This document shows, piece after piece, positions 16,601-23,754 of a stretch of DNA of 64,000 nt; within the stretch, counting starts at the first letter, position 1, and each line of letters starts with the position of its first letter. The DNA lies in assembly GCA_963844235.1 (NCBI GenBank), contig CAWJNF010000008.1:248001-312000 (forward strand), written 5' to 3'. The stretch is from CAWJNF01 sp963844235 (GTDB lineage: Bacteria > Actinomycetota > Thermoleophilia > Gaiellales > Gaiellaceae). The notes under the pieces are model-generated. The model searched no databases. It was not told where the DNA came from and saw only the letters and a list, made by a program, of their open reading frames with translations. Position numbers and translations under genes: made by a program.

Positions 16601-16995
16601 GCGTCGAGCTCACGGGCTCGGACGGCGCGACCCGGCCCCTTCAACAGATGGACTTCATGGTCGTGGCGCCCTACAACGCCCAGGTGCACGAGCTCTCGCG
16701 GGCCCTTCCGGCCGGTGTGCCGATCGGCACGGTCGACAAGTTCCAGGGCCGCGAGGCGCCGGTCGTCTTCTTCTCCATGGCGACCTCCAGCGGGGAGGAC
16801 GTCCCGCGCTCGCTCGCCTTCCTCCTGTCGCGCAACCGCCTCAACGTCGCGATCTCTCGCGCTCAGTGCCTCGCGATCCTCGTCTGCTCGCCGCGGCTGC
16901 TCGAGGCCCGCTGCCGGACGATCGAGGAGATGCAGCTCGTGAACGCGCTCTGCCGGCTCGTCGAAGTCGCCGAGGAACAGGTAGCTCGGGTCTGA
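13672..16995 (+). CDS. TM0106-type RecB-like nuclease + DEDD exonuclease + UPF1-like helicase
   Basis: 1107 residues in three modules. Residues 1-225: RecB-like (PD-D/ExK) nuclease part, starting RFSPSDLGHFVGCEHLTQLE, ending in four Cys (211, 214, 217, 222) that probably bind an Fe-S cluster. Residues about 310-500: RNase-H-like DEDDy exonuclease (DFE at 321-323; YNEEDC at 481-486). Residues about 690-1100: superfamily 1 helicase of the UPF1/DNA2 type, Walker A GPPGTGKT at 732-739, DEAGQ at 843-847, GDPLQL, VDKFQGRE and RLNVAISRA. The layout matches the TM0106/TIGR03491 family of actinobacteria and others. A role in DNA or RNA-DNA processing is inferred; no partner gene is nearby. An in-frame start at 13531 is rejected because the family begins at MKLHGEALRFS. 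Confidence 0.9.
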   Translation: MKLHGEALRFSPSDLGHFVGCEHLTQLEVAAARGEIAKPHYVNAFDDLRKRKGEEHEAAFVHALLAQGREVVTIELGEERDFEEAAARTAAAMRAGAEYVYQAVLVLDGWRGIADFLERVERPSALGPWSYEVLDTKLARHARPSHALQLCFYSEAVAAVQGLAPDHAAVVLGTSERHVLRLADVEAYYRRLRRRFRDAVGRRPATQPYRCDHCRICDWRPRCNDWWEERDHLVRVAGMRRDQIERFAEAGIGTLAALAEAAPGTAVRKLQPDTFEALREQAELQLHRTRTGELVHRLRPVETGRGFEALPPPSEGDVVFDFEGDMFFEPARGLEFLFGLLLREDGEWRYEAIWAHDRESEREALERFVDLVHARLARWPDLHVYHYAFYEPTAVKRLMGEYGTREHEVDALLRGGVFVDLYTTVRQALRAGVPGYGLKEVEALAGFVRAASVGSGDEAVVDYERWRETGDAALLERIAAYNEEDCRATLALRDWLLGVRPPDIAWPEPIAAAEVSEEKQEAIAERAHIREALLAFGEGTPQALAGELLEYHRREARPGWWRFFARLLMSPEELVEEAEAVGCLERAGEPEETGKSLVWPLRFPEQDVRLSAGDSVTDPATGRGAGELVELDPDACTLLLRRGPSLAEVPLPRALVGGAPYDTGMQQGALLRVGKDLLADGSGRYPALARLLAREPPRVIGRPAGAPVQTIDLGELRALAAGLDASYLFLQGPPGTGKTWRGARLIVHLIRAGKRVGVTAQSHKVIHNLLDEVERVAREEGVVFRGLKRHSGGDPEDEYRGEQIASTTDIAACLDPEVALIAGTYWLFARRELDSTLDTLVIDEAGQVSLADALAVGTAARNLILLGDPLQLAQVTQGTHPGGSGVSVLEHLLGDEPTIPPERGVFLLESFRMHPDVCTFISDLVYAGRLGSDRGAATRRTAIGTGIRYLPVEHEGNRSSSPEEAERIAAELQAMIGVELTGSDGATRPLQQMDFMVVAPYNAQVHELSRALPAGVPIGTVDKFQGREAPVVFFSMATSSGEDVPRSLAFLLSRNRLNVAISRAQCLAILVCSPRLLEARCRTIEEMQLVNALCRLVEVAEEQVARV

Positions 16996-17010
16996 GCTCG
17001 CCGGCGCGGC

Positions 17011-17637
17011 CTATTCGCCGGGCAGGATCGAGTACAGCGTCTTGTCCACCCGCGTCCCGTCGGGTCTCGGGAGCGAGCGCACGACGCCTTCCCGCGTGAA
17101 GCCGGCGCGCTCGAGCACGCGGTCGGAGGCGTCGTTGCCGACGTTGACGTAGGCGGCTACACGCTCGACGCCGAGCGAGAAGGCGTGCTCGGCGAGCAGC
17201 CGCGCCGTCCGGGTCGCAACTCCTCGCCCGCGAGCGTGCGGGAACAGCCAGTAGCCGATCTCGACGATCCCGCGCTCCGCATCGAGGTGGTGGAGCGTGG
17301 CGCCGCCCAGGACGTCTCCCAGCTCGGCGTCGGCCACGACGAGCGGCAGCAGCCGTCCGCTGGCGGCGAGGTAGGGCAGGTGCGGCAGCGTGTCCAGGAG
17401 CTCCTGCCGGTCGAGGTCCGGCAGGTTCCCAGCCTCCCGGATCACCGGGTCTGCGAATGCAGCCACGAGCGCGTCTACGTCGTCCTGGCGGGTCGGACGG
17501 ACGACGATCTCGCCGTCGCGAAGTCCGTCCTCCGGGAAGGAGAGCCGAAGCGTCAGCTCGGGCATGCCCGGAATCTTCGTAGGCAGAACGCGGAGCTGCA
17601 GAGTGTCGGCGGTCGCGGTGGTCTCGGTGCTGCTCAT
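17011..17637 (-). CDS. GNAT N-acetyltransferase (RimJ/RimL-like)
   Basis: 208 residues. After an N-terminal extension of about 35 residues, the acetyltransferase_3-type fold begins at VVRPTRQDDVDALVAAFADP. The acetyl-CoA loop is seen in GYWLFPHARGRGVATRTARLL (R/QxxGxG/A form) followed by NVGNDASDRVLERAGFTREG, the usual C-terminal motif. The ATG at 17637 has GGAGG eight bases upstream. Substrate unknown: ribosomal-protein N-termini or small amines are possible. Convergent with the nuclease/helicase gene, 15 bases apart. Confidence 0.85.
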   Translation of the reverse strand: MSSTETTATADTLQLRVLPTKIPGMPELTLRLSFPEDGLRDGEIVVRPTRQDDVDALVAAFADPVIREAGNLPDLDRQELLDTLPHLPYLAASGRLLPLVVADAELGDVLGGATLHHLDAERGIVEIGYWLFPHARGRGVATRTARLLAEHAFSLGVERVAAYVNVGNDASDRVLERAGFTREGVVRSLPRPDGTRVDKTLYSILPGE

Positions 17638-17907
17638 CTGAGCCTCCGTTCTCGACTGTGGACGGGAGGCTCGCAGGGTCGGCTCGGCAGGGCGAGCGTG
17701 TTGCCACCCGTCGCGGCCGTTGCTGCCCCCCTGCGACGCGTTCGGTTAGCCACACCGCCGCGCAAACACGAGCGGCTGCTCTTCGTTCGCTGACCCCGCG
17801 CCTGAGTTGCACGACGGCTTTTAGGCCGGCCCGTTGCGGGTTGCCGGACGGGACGTCGCTGCCCAGCCTCTAGGCTTCCGGGACCGTGATGACAGAGGGC
17901 TCAGAGC

Positions 17908-18753
17908 GTGCGCGCGCGGATCTGGGGCTGCCGCGGCTCGCTCGCGAGCCCCGGGGCGCAGACGGCCCGCTACGGGGGCAACACGTCCTGCGTCGAGGTC
18001 CGCGGGACTGACGGGACGCTCGTCGTCCTCGACGCCGGTACGGGGATCCGGGCCCTGGGCGCCGCACTCGCCGCCGAGCGGCCGAAGACCGTGCATCTCC
18101 TGCTCACGCACATGCACCTCGATCACGTCGAGGGACTGGGCTTCTTCACGCCGCGCTTCGACCCGGAGGCGACCGTCCACGTCTGGGGGCCCCGCCCGCC
18201 GGAGGGGAGCCTGAGCGACTGGATTGCCGCCTACCTGTCGCCGCCGCTCTTCCCGGTGCCCTTCGCCCAGGTCTCGGGGCACATCGAGTTCCACGAGGTC
18301 GAGGCGGGCACGCTCGACCTCGGGTCGCTGCACGTCACGACCGAGCCGGTCACGCACCCCGGCCCGACGTTCGCGTACCGGCTCGAGGAGAACGGCCGCT
18401 CCTTTGCCTTCGTGCCCGACCACGAGCCTGCGCTGACTGAAGGCCTGCGCGGCGGAAGCCTGGAGACCATCCCGGGCTCCGCGATCGCACGGAGCGCAGA
18501 CGTCCTCTTCCACGATGCGCAGTACACGGCGGAGGAGTACGCGACGCGCGTCGGCTGGGGCCATTCCTCGCTGCCCGACTTCGCCGCCTTCACCCGCCTG
18601 GCCGAGCCGTCCCGCGTCGTCATGTTCCACCACGACCCCGCGCATACCGACGAGGAGCTGGAGTCGATGCTGGCCGAGGCCGCCGCGCTGCTCGACGGCT
18701 CGGGCCCGCACGTCGAGCTTGGCTACGAGGGGATGGAGATCGAGCTCGGCTAG
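17908..18753 (+). CDS. MBL-fold metallo-hydrolase
   Basis: 281 residues. Starts with the typical RIWGCRGSLASPG and YGGNTSC of the MBL phosphodiesterase-like group; metal motif THMHLDH at 67-73, further ligands likely in THPGPT, PDHEPAL and HHDP. This type hydrolyses phosphodiesters or related bonds with two metal ions; the true substrate is unknown. GTG start at 17908 chosen because the preserved N-terminal beta strand begins there; TAGGCT at 17871-17876 is a possible -10 box further upstream. Confidence 0.85.
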   Translation: MRARIWGCRGSLASPGAQTARYGGNTSCVEVRGTDGTLVVLDAGTGIRALGAALAAERPKTVHLLLTHMHLDHVEGLGFFTPRFDPEATVHVWGPRPPEGSLSDWIAAYLSPPLFPVPFAQVSGHIEFHEVEAGTLDLGSLHVTTEPVTHPGPTFAYRLEENGRSFAFVPDHEPALTEGLRGGSLETIPGSAIARSADVLFHDAQYTAEEYATRVGWGHSSLPDFAAFTRLAEPSRVVMFHHDPAHTDEELESMLAEAAALLDGSGPHVELGYEGMEIELG

Positions 18754-18759
18754 CCGTTC

Positions 18760-18782
18760 GGCGCGCCCGTTCGGGGCGCGCC
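18760..18782. terminator. GC-rich hairpin after the MBL gene
   Basis: GGCGCGCCC (18760-18768) pairs with GGGGCGCGCC (18773-18782), one base bulged, with a GTTC loop, 6 bases after the stop codon. No T-run. Confidence 0.45.
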
Positions 18783-18797
18783 ACGATCACGGCGCGG

Positions 18798-18980
18798 TCA
18801 GGTTGCGCTTGGGCCGCTACCGCCGCTGTCGCTCGGCGGCTCCCCGCCCGGCTGGGCCGCATGACGCTCGCGCTCAGGAGAGCTCGGAGCCTTCGCCCGA
18901 GCGTCCTTCTCGGCCGTCGCCTTGGCGGCGTCCCTGGCCTCGAGCCAGTGCCTCAGCTTGGTGCGCAGGCCGACGGCCAT
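18798..18980 (-). CDS. Hypothetical small charged protein (tentative)
   Basis: A 60-residue frame, MAVGLRTKLRHWLEARDAAK followed by an Ala/Lys/Glu-rich stretch and a Pro/Ser/Gly-rich tail. Codon third positions are GC-rich as in real genes, and it fills a 398-base gap, but there is no ribosome site and no recognised family. Confidence 0.3.
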   Translation of the reverse strand: MAVGLRTKLRHWLEARDAAKATAEKDARAKAPSSPERERHAAQPGGEPPSDSGGSGPSAT

Positions 18981-19150
18981 CGATTCGCGGATTGTGTCAG
19001 ATCAAGGTGCGGTTTGCCACATGTCGGCACGCTGGACGACCGTCCAACAGGCTGCGCGCAGGTGAGGAGAACGCGTGAAAGCCGCGAATAGTGTCGCCGC
19101 CGTCTGTCGCCGCCTGTTCGGCGATCGCGTTCCGACTCCGGAGGAGCCCC

Positions 19151-19792
19151 ATGAAGCACATTGTGCGAGCCGTACTGCTCATCGTCGTCCTGGCGCTCAC
19201 CGCCGCGTGCGGCGGCGGAGACGAGAGCGACCAGGTCGGGTCCGACCAGCTCGAGAACGGCGCGGTGAGCACGCCGAAGCTCGCCGACGAGGCGGTCACG
19301 AAGGACAAGCTCGCCCCGGGTGCCGTCGGCACCGCCCGGCTCGAAGACGGCGCCGTCGACTCGGACAAGCTGGCGGACGAGGCCGTCACCGCGGACGGGC
19401 TCGCGAGCGACGCCGTCCTCGGCGACAAGGTCGCCGACGACTCCCTCACCGGGGCCGACGTCGACGAGTCGACGCTCGAAGGCGTGGACGCCGCCACCCT
19501 CAACGGCTCGGCGTCCTACATCAACGAGATCCAATCGGCCCAGCAGACGAGCAGCCTCAACACGAACGATCGCAAGGGCCCCGTCACCGCGACCTGCCCG
19601 GACGGGACGACCGTCATCGCCGGCGGCGCGTCGATCGTGACGGAGAGCGGCACGAAGCTGCCGATCGCGCTCACCGCGACCACGTCGAACGCCGGCAACG
19701 GCTGGAACGCGGAAGCGCTCGAGATCCGTCCCGTCGACGAGCCGTGGGGCCTGCGGGTCGTCGCCCTCTGCGGCGTGCTCAGCGGCGGGTAG
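19151..19792 (+). CDS. Lipoprotein with tandem L-ADEAVT/DGAV repeats
   Basis: 213 residues. Signal peptide with lipobox LTAAC, modified Cys at 20, then an acidic Asp/Gly linker. Residues about 35-120 hold tandem near-repeats of 11-15 residues (KLADEAVT, KLAPGAVG, RLEDGAVD, KLADEAVT, LASDAVLG, KVADDSLT), likely a beta-helical or fibre-like stalk as in tail-fibre-type repeats. The C-terminal 85 residues form a compact domain with two Cys (TATCPDG; VALCGV). The ATG at 19151 has GGAGG at about 19140. Probably an anchored surface protein; no known function. Confidence 0.7.
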   Translation: MKHIVRAVLLIVVLALTAACGGGDESDQVGSDQLENGAVSTPKLADEAVTKDKLAPGAVGTARLEDGAVDSDKLADEAVTADGLASDAVLGDKVADDSLTGADVDESTLEGVDAATLNGSASYINEIQSAQQTSSLNTNDRKGPVTATCPDGTTVIAGGASIVTESGTKLPIALTATTSNAGNGWNAEALEIRPVDEPWGLRVVALCGVLSGG

Positions 19793-19851
19793 CCGGCGAG
19801 CCTGACCGCTCGGAACCGGAAGCGCCGTCGGGCCCGGCGCCAGGCTCTGTG

Positions 19852-19857
19852 TACGTT
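19852..19857 (+). promoter_or_regulatory. -10 box TACGTT before GTG 19865
   Basis: TACGTT is followed by 7 bases and the GTG at 19865, which favours that start over the TTG at 19856 lying inside the box. Confidence 0.45.
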
Positions 19858-19864
19858 GTCGCTC

Positions 19865-20995
19865 GTGGATCAAGACTCCGAGCTGCCCGGAGACTCCGGG
19901 GAGCCCGTCGGGGACGGGCGAGGCACGCTGCGGCGCAAGCTCGTCGTCCGTGGGCTCTTCCTGCTGCTGACGGCCGTCTCCCTCTACCTGCTGTTTCCGA
20001 GCCTGGTCGAGGTCTTCACCTCCTGGCGCGATCTGCGGACGCTGGACGTGCTCTGGGTCGCCATCGCGCTCGGGTTCGAGGCTGCGAGCTTCCTGGCGGT
20101 GTGGGAGCTGCAGCGGATCGTGCTCAGGACGCCGAGCTGGTTCGCCGTCGGCACCTCGCAGCTCACCGGCAACGCGTTCGGGCGCATCGTGCCGGGCGGC
20201 ATGGCGACCGCCGGCGCGCTCCAGTACCGGATGCTCGTTCAGGCGGGCATACCGGGGTCGACAGCGGCCGCCGGGCTGACGGCGACGTCCGTGATCGCGT
20301 TCGCGACGATGCTGGCGCTGCCCGTGCTCGCCCTTCCCGCTGTGCTCGGCGGAGTGCGAGCGCCCGAGGGGCTCCTCCAGTCCGCCTACCTCGGCGCGGC
20401 CGTCTTCGTCCTGATGGCCGGCGCGGGAGCGGCCGTGCTCCTGTCCGACCGTCCGCTCGCGCTCATCGCGCGGCTGGTCGGCTGGATCCAGGCCCGCCTC
20501 GGCAGAGCGTCGCGGGCGCATGGACTGCGGGAGAAGCTGCTCCGCGAGCGGGACGCCATCCGCGTCGCCGTCGGCCCGCACTGGCGGATGGCCCTCGTGG
20601 CCGCCGTCGGGCGGTGGGCGTTCGACTACCTCGCTCTGCTCGCCGCGCTCCGGGCCGTCGGGGCCGAGCCCGATCCGTCGCTCGTCCTGCTCGCGTACGT
20701 GGCCGCCCAGCTGCTCGGCACGATCCCGCTGACGCCCGGCGGGCTCGGGTTCGTCGAGGCGGGCCTGACGGGGCTTCTGCGGGCGGCCGGCGTCGACGGC
20801 GGGGACGCCATCGTGGCGACGCTCGCCTACCGCCTCGTCTCGTTCTGGTTGCCGCTCCCGTTCGGTCTGGCGAGCTGGTGGCTCTTCCGCCGCCGCTACG
20901 GGCGCGTGCCGGATGAGCCCGGCTCGGCTCCCGGGTCGCTCCCAAGCGCCTCGAGTGCCTCGTCCGTGAGCTCGGCGAGCAGCAGCTCTCCGTGA
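19865..20995 (+). CDS. YbhN/UPF0104-family membrane protein (LPG-synthase TM-like flippase)
   Basis: About 376 residues with roughly eight membrane helices. Family marks: FGRIVPGGMATAGALQYRML (glycine-rich cytoplasmic loop) and LLGTIPLTPGGLGFVEAGLTG near the C-terminus, as in the membrane half of lysylphosphatidylglycerol synthase and AglD-like proteins. There is no aminoacyl-transferase domain, so it is probably a lipid-transport or glycolipid-related protein. The Ser/Ala-rich C-terminal tail (about 35 residues) overlaps the end of the convergent DUF1269 gene by 100 bases. Confidence 0.82.
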   Translation: MDQDSELPGDSGEPVGDGRGTLRRKLVVRGLFLLLTAVSLYLLFPSLVEVFTSWRDLRTLDVLWVAIALGFEAASFLAVWELQRIVLRTPSWFAVGTSQLTGNAFGRIVPGGMATAGALQYRMLVQAGIPGSTAAAGLTATSVIAFATMLALPVLALPAVLGGVRAPEGLLQSAYLGAAVFVLMAGAGAAVLLSDRPLALIARLVGWIQARLGRASRAHGLREKLLRERDAIRVAVGPHWRMALVAAVGRWAFDYLALLAALRAVGAEPDPSLVLLAYVAAQLLGTIPLTPGGLGFVEAGLTGLLRAAGVDGGDAIVATLAYRLVSFWLPLPFGLASWWLFRRRYGRVPDEPGSAPGSLPSASSASSVSSASSSSP

Positions 20996-21414
20996 TGGGG
21001 CGCGAGGCTGGCGCGCAGCTTCGCCCAGTCCGCCTTCCCGACCAGGAGCACGAGGGCTGCCTGTCCGGGCTCGAGCTTGTCACCGAGCGCGCGGAGGCGC
21101 TTGTTCTTTATGCCCGTGTCGAACACCCCGTACCCGCCTCCGGCGACCATGCCGGCGATGGACGCGCCGATGGGCCCACCGACCGCGAGCCCGAGCAGGA
21201 AGCCGACCGTGCCGCCGGCGATGAGCCCCTGGCCGACCGACAGGTCTTCCGTCTGGTGGAGCTCGATCCGGTCGCCTGCCACCTTGGCGACGATCGCGGA
21301 GTCCTTCACCTCGGCCACGTGCTCGTCGGCGAGCCGCCCGAGCTCGGCACTCGCGGCCTCGGCAGCCTCGCGGCTCGGGTAGGAAAGGGCGACGAGGCTG
21401 TGCTCCGAGCCCAC
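20896..21414 (-). CDS. DUF1269-family membrane-associated protein
   Basis: About 172 residues from a GTG at 21414 (another GTG at 21438 is possible). Begins with a ferredoxin-like segment (HSLVALSYPSREAAEAASAE), then a glycine-zipper hydrophobic stretch (GFLLGLAVGGPIGASIAGMV) typical of DUF1269/general-stress membrane proteins. Function unknown; members often respond to envelope stress. Convergent with the flippase gene with 100 bases shared, both ends being low-complexity. Confidence 0.75.
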   Translation of the reverse strand: MGSEHSLVALSYPSREAAEAASAELGRLADEHVAEVKDSAIVAKVAGDRIELHQTEDLSVGQGLIAGGTVGFLLGLAVGGPIGASIAGMVAGGGYGVFDTGIKNKRLRALGDKLEPGQAALVLLVGKADWAKLRASLAPHHGELLLAELTDEALEALGSDPGAEPGSSGTRP

Positions 21415-21455
21415 GGCGCTGACGCTACCAGGAGCCACCAGCGGGTTGTCGACGC

Positions 21456-22121
21456 TCAGCGGGCGGGCGGGTAGGCGCGCGCGAGCCGATCGGGCGGGAC
21501 GCCGAGCCGGTAGAGGATCTTGATCGCCCCGATGCGCAGGAAGGTACGGAGCTCGCCCTGACGGCGGTGCCGTCGGGCCGAGACCCGCACGGTGAGCGGC
21601 AGGAGCTCGAAGCGACCGCGACGCCGGAGGCGCTCGACGAGGTCGTAGTCCTCCATGATCGGCAGCGGGCGGTACCCGCCGAGCCGGTCGAACGCGGTAC
21701 GAGAGACGAAGATGGCCTGGTCGCCGTAGGCGGTCCGGCTCGTCCGCGCGTAGCCGGCGGAGAGCACGCGCCACAGCGGCGGCCGCTCGTCGAAGCCGAG
21801 CCGGAACGCGCCGCCCTCGGCATGCGCCAGCGCTGCGCGGATCGCGTCACCCGCACCCTCGGGAAGGATCGTGTCGGCGTGCAGAAAGAGCAACGCGGCG
21901 CCGCTCGCCTGCGCCGCGCCGGCGTTCATCGCCTCCGCCCGGCTGCCGGTCGCCTGGAGGACGGTGGCTCCGGCGGCCTCGGCGGCCTCGGCCGTGCCGT
22001 CGGCGCTGCCGCCGTCGACGACGATCACCTCGCAGTCGCCGAGCGTCCGCCGGGCCGCGCCGACCGCCTCGGCGACGGTTGCGGACTCGGTCAGGGTCGG
22101 CACGACGACCGAGATCCTCAT
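21456..22121 (-). CDS. Family 2 glycosyltransferase, TIGR04283 type
   Basis: 221 residues. GT-A fold: RISVVVPTLTES at 2-13, VVDGGSADGT at about 34-43, the FLHADT metal-binding DxD equivalent, and AFRLGFDERPPLWR, GDQAIFVSR and MEDYDLVERLRRRGR. This wording is that of the TIGR04283 group, annotated as arsenosugar-biosynthesis-associated but much wider spread. Last gene of a five-gene operon; its ATG overlaps the DoxX stop (ATGA). It probably transfers a sugar to the operon's unknown product. Confidence 0.88.
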   Translation of the reverse strand: MRISVVVPTLTESATVAEAVGAARRTLGDCEVIVVDGGSADGTAEAAEAAGATVLQATGSRAEAMNAGAAQASGAALLFLHADTILPEGAGDAIRAALAHAEGGAFRLGFDERPPLWRVLSAGYARTSRTAYGDQAIFVSRTAFDRLGGYRPLPIMEDYDLVERLRRRGRFELLPLTVRVSARRHRRQGELRTFLRIGAIKILYRLGVPPDRLARAYPPAR

Positions 22122-22609
22122 CGGCGCCGCCGGAGCCCCGAGTCGAGCGCGAGGCGCTCCGCGCACGGGGTGAAGAAGAGCACGACGTGAAGCGCGATCA
22201 GCATCGCGTAGGTCCAGAACCACTCGGTCGGCGCCTGCACCACGAGCAGCGTGATGATGAGCGCCTGAATGCCCCCGATCAGCGCGCCGAGTCGGGTGAG
22301 GAGCCCGAGGGTCAGCAGGACGCCGGCGGCCAGCTCGACGAGGAAGACGAGCCAGCCGAAGAGGGTGTAGTTCGGGATGACGACGTCGCTCATGAACGTC
22401 CGCAGGAAGCCGAACACGGCGTCCTGCTCGGCGATCACGAAGTTGTCCATGAGCCCGCCGGTCTCCTCCCGGCCGAAGTCCGGCGGCAGCTTCCAGCCCA
22501 GATTCGCCAGCCAGATCACGCCGGTGAAGATGCGCAGGCCGGCCAGGGCCCAGGCGGCGGTCGCAGCGCTCGGGACGCCGCGGCTGAGCTCGACGATCCG
22601 GTCGATCAA
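22118..22609 (-). CDS. DoxX-family membrane protein
   Basis: 163 residues. TTG at 22609 is taken as the start because it overlaps the preceding stop (TTGA) and no ATG/GTG lies in the right place. Four hydrophobic segments (LAGLRIFTGVIWLANLGWKL, the FGWLVFLVELAAGVLLTLGL region, IGGIQALIITLLVVQ, YAMLIALHVVLFFT) and a GREETGG loop. DoxX proteins are small membrane proteins linked to respiratory or redox partners. Its partner here may be the flavoprotein encoded just upstream. Confidence 0.8.
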   Translation of the reverse strand: MIDRIVELSRGVPSAATAAWALAGLRIFTGVIWLANLGWKLPPDFGREETGGLMDNFVIAEQDAVFGFLRTFMSDVVIPNYTLFGWLVFLVELAAGVLLTLGLLTRLGALIGGIQALIITLLVVQAPTEWFWTYAMLIALHVVLFFTPCAERLALDSGLRRRR

Positions 22610-23754
22610 AACAGCGGCCGATCGGTGAGCGACTTGCCGAGCAGGTCGACGAGGATGTCCGTGGTCGGCGCCATCACCGCCGCGGCGCGGGCGTCGCGGA
22701 AGACCCGCTCGAGTGGCAGGTGACGCGAGTAGGCGGCGCCGCCGCAGACGCGCATGGCTGCGTCCGTGACCTCGATCGCCATCTCCGCACAGGCGGCCTT
22801 GAGCCCGAGGACCGAGAGCTGGACGGCCGGGTCGCCGTCGTCGAGGCGGCGCGCGGTCTCCTCGAGGTACGCGCGGGCCTGCTCGTGCCGCACCTTCGCC
22901 TGGCCGAGCCGGGCACGAACGGTCGGGAGATCGGCGAGCGCCTGACCCTCGTGCTCGAGCCGCGCTGACACGGCATGCGCGGCTGCGAGCTCGAGCGCTA
23001 CGCCGGCGAGGCCGACGCAGCAAGCGCCGCAGCCGAGCACGAACCAGGGCAGCGTGGCTTCGAGCATGACCGCAAAGCCACCGGCTGGCTCGCCCAGCCG
23101 CCGCTCGGCGGTGACGCGGACGCCGCGGAAGCGGACCGGGGAGGAGCCGTTGCCGCGCATGCCCAGCCCGTCGAAGGCTTCCTCGACCTCGATCCCGGCC
23201 GAGCGCGAGTCGAGGAGATAGAGCTCCGTCGCGAGCGGATCGTCCGTGCCGGGCGCGCCCACGGCGGCCACGTACGAGTCGGCCTCGGCGGCCGATGTCA
23301 CCCACGACTTGTCGGCGTCGACGACGATGCCGGCGCCGTCGGGCGCGGCGCGCGAGACCTGCGCCCAGAAATGGCTCCGCGAGCCGCGCTCGGAGAACGC
23401 GATCGTCGTCAGGTGCTCCCCGGCCGCGATCGCGCGCAGCGCGTCGGCCTTCGGGCCCTCGTCCTCGCCCGTCGTCGCGAGCAACGTCCGGGCCGCCACG
23501 ACGTGCATCGTGTAGACCATGGCCGTCGAGCCGCACGCCGCGGCGACGTCCGTGATCGTGCGGGCGATCTCGGCTGCCCCTCCGCCCGGGCCGCCGAGCC
23601 GCTCGGGCAGACCGAGGCCGAGCAGCCCGGCCTCGCGGAGCGCCGCGATGCTCTCGTGCGGGAACCGGGCGTCGCGATCGACCTCGGCGGCGTGGGTTCG
23701 AATCGTCTCGACCGGAACGGCCAGGGGCCGGAGAGCGGGGGAGACGGCGGTCAT
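22606..23754 (-). CDS. Acyl-CoA-dehydrogenase-fold flavoprotein, catalytic Glu loop altered
   Basis: 382 residues, usual length for the fold. FAD-contact segments: IAFSERGSRSHFWAQ (about 117-131) and KSWVTSAAEADSYV; C-terminal helices with RVCGGAAYSRHLPLERVFRDARA. In acyl-CoA dehydrogenases the next segment holds the catalytic base in YEGT; here it reads AVMAPTTDIL, with no Glu. This resembles members that act as flavin-dependent monooxygenases or oxidases rather than acyl-CoA dehydrogenases (inference). AGGAGGTGC lies before the ATG at 23754, inside the end of the upstream DUF2064 gene, which it overlaps by 4 bases. Confidence 0.85.
   Translation of the reverse strand: MTAVSPALRPLAVPVETIRTHAAEVDRDARFPHESIAALREAGLLGLGLPERLGGPGGGAAEIARTITDVAAACGSTAMVYTMHVVAARTLLATTGEDEGPKADALRAIAAGEHLTTIAFSERGSRSHFWAQVSRAAPDGAGIVVDADKSWVTSAAEADSYVAAVGAPGTDDPLATELYLLDSRSAGIEVEEAFDGLGMRGNGSSPVRFRGVRVTAERRLGEPAGGFAVMLEATLPWFVLGCGACCVGLAGVALELAAAHAVSARLEHEGQALADLPTVRARLGQAKVRHEQARAYLEETARRLDDGDPAVQLSVLGLKAACAEMAIEVTDAAMRVCGGAAYSRHLPLERVFRDARAAAVMAPTTDILVDLLGKSLTDRPLF

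Noticed and set aside
19033..19044. GGACGACCGTCC palindrome as an operator
   Set aside because: Too short and GC-rich to stand out by itself in this genome; no second copy nearby.
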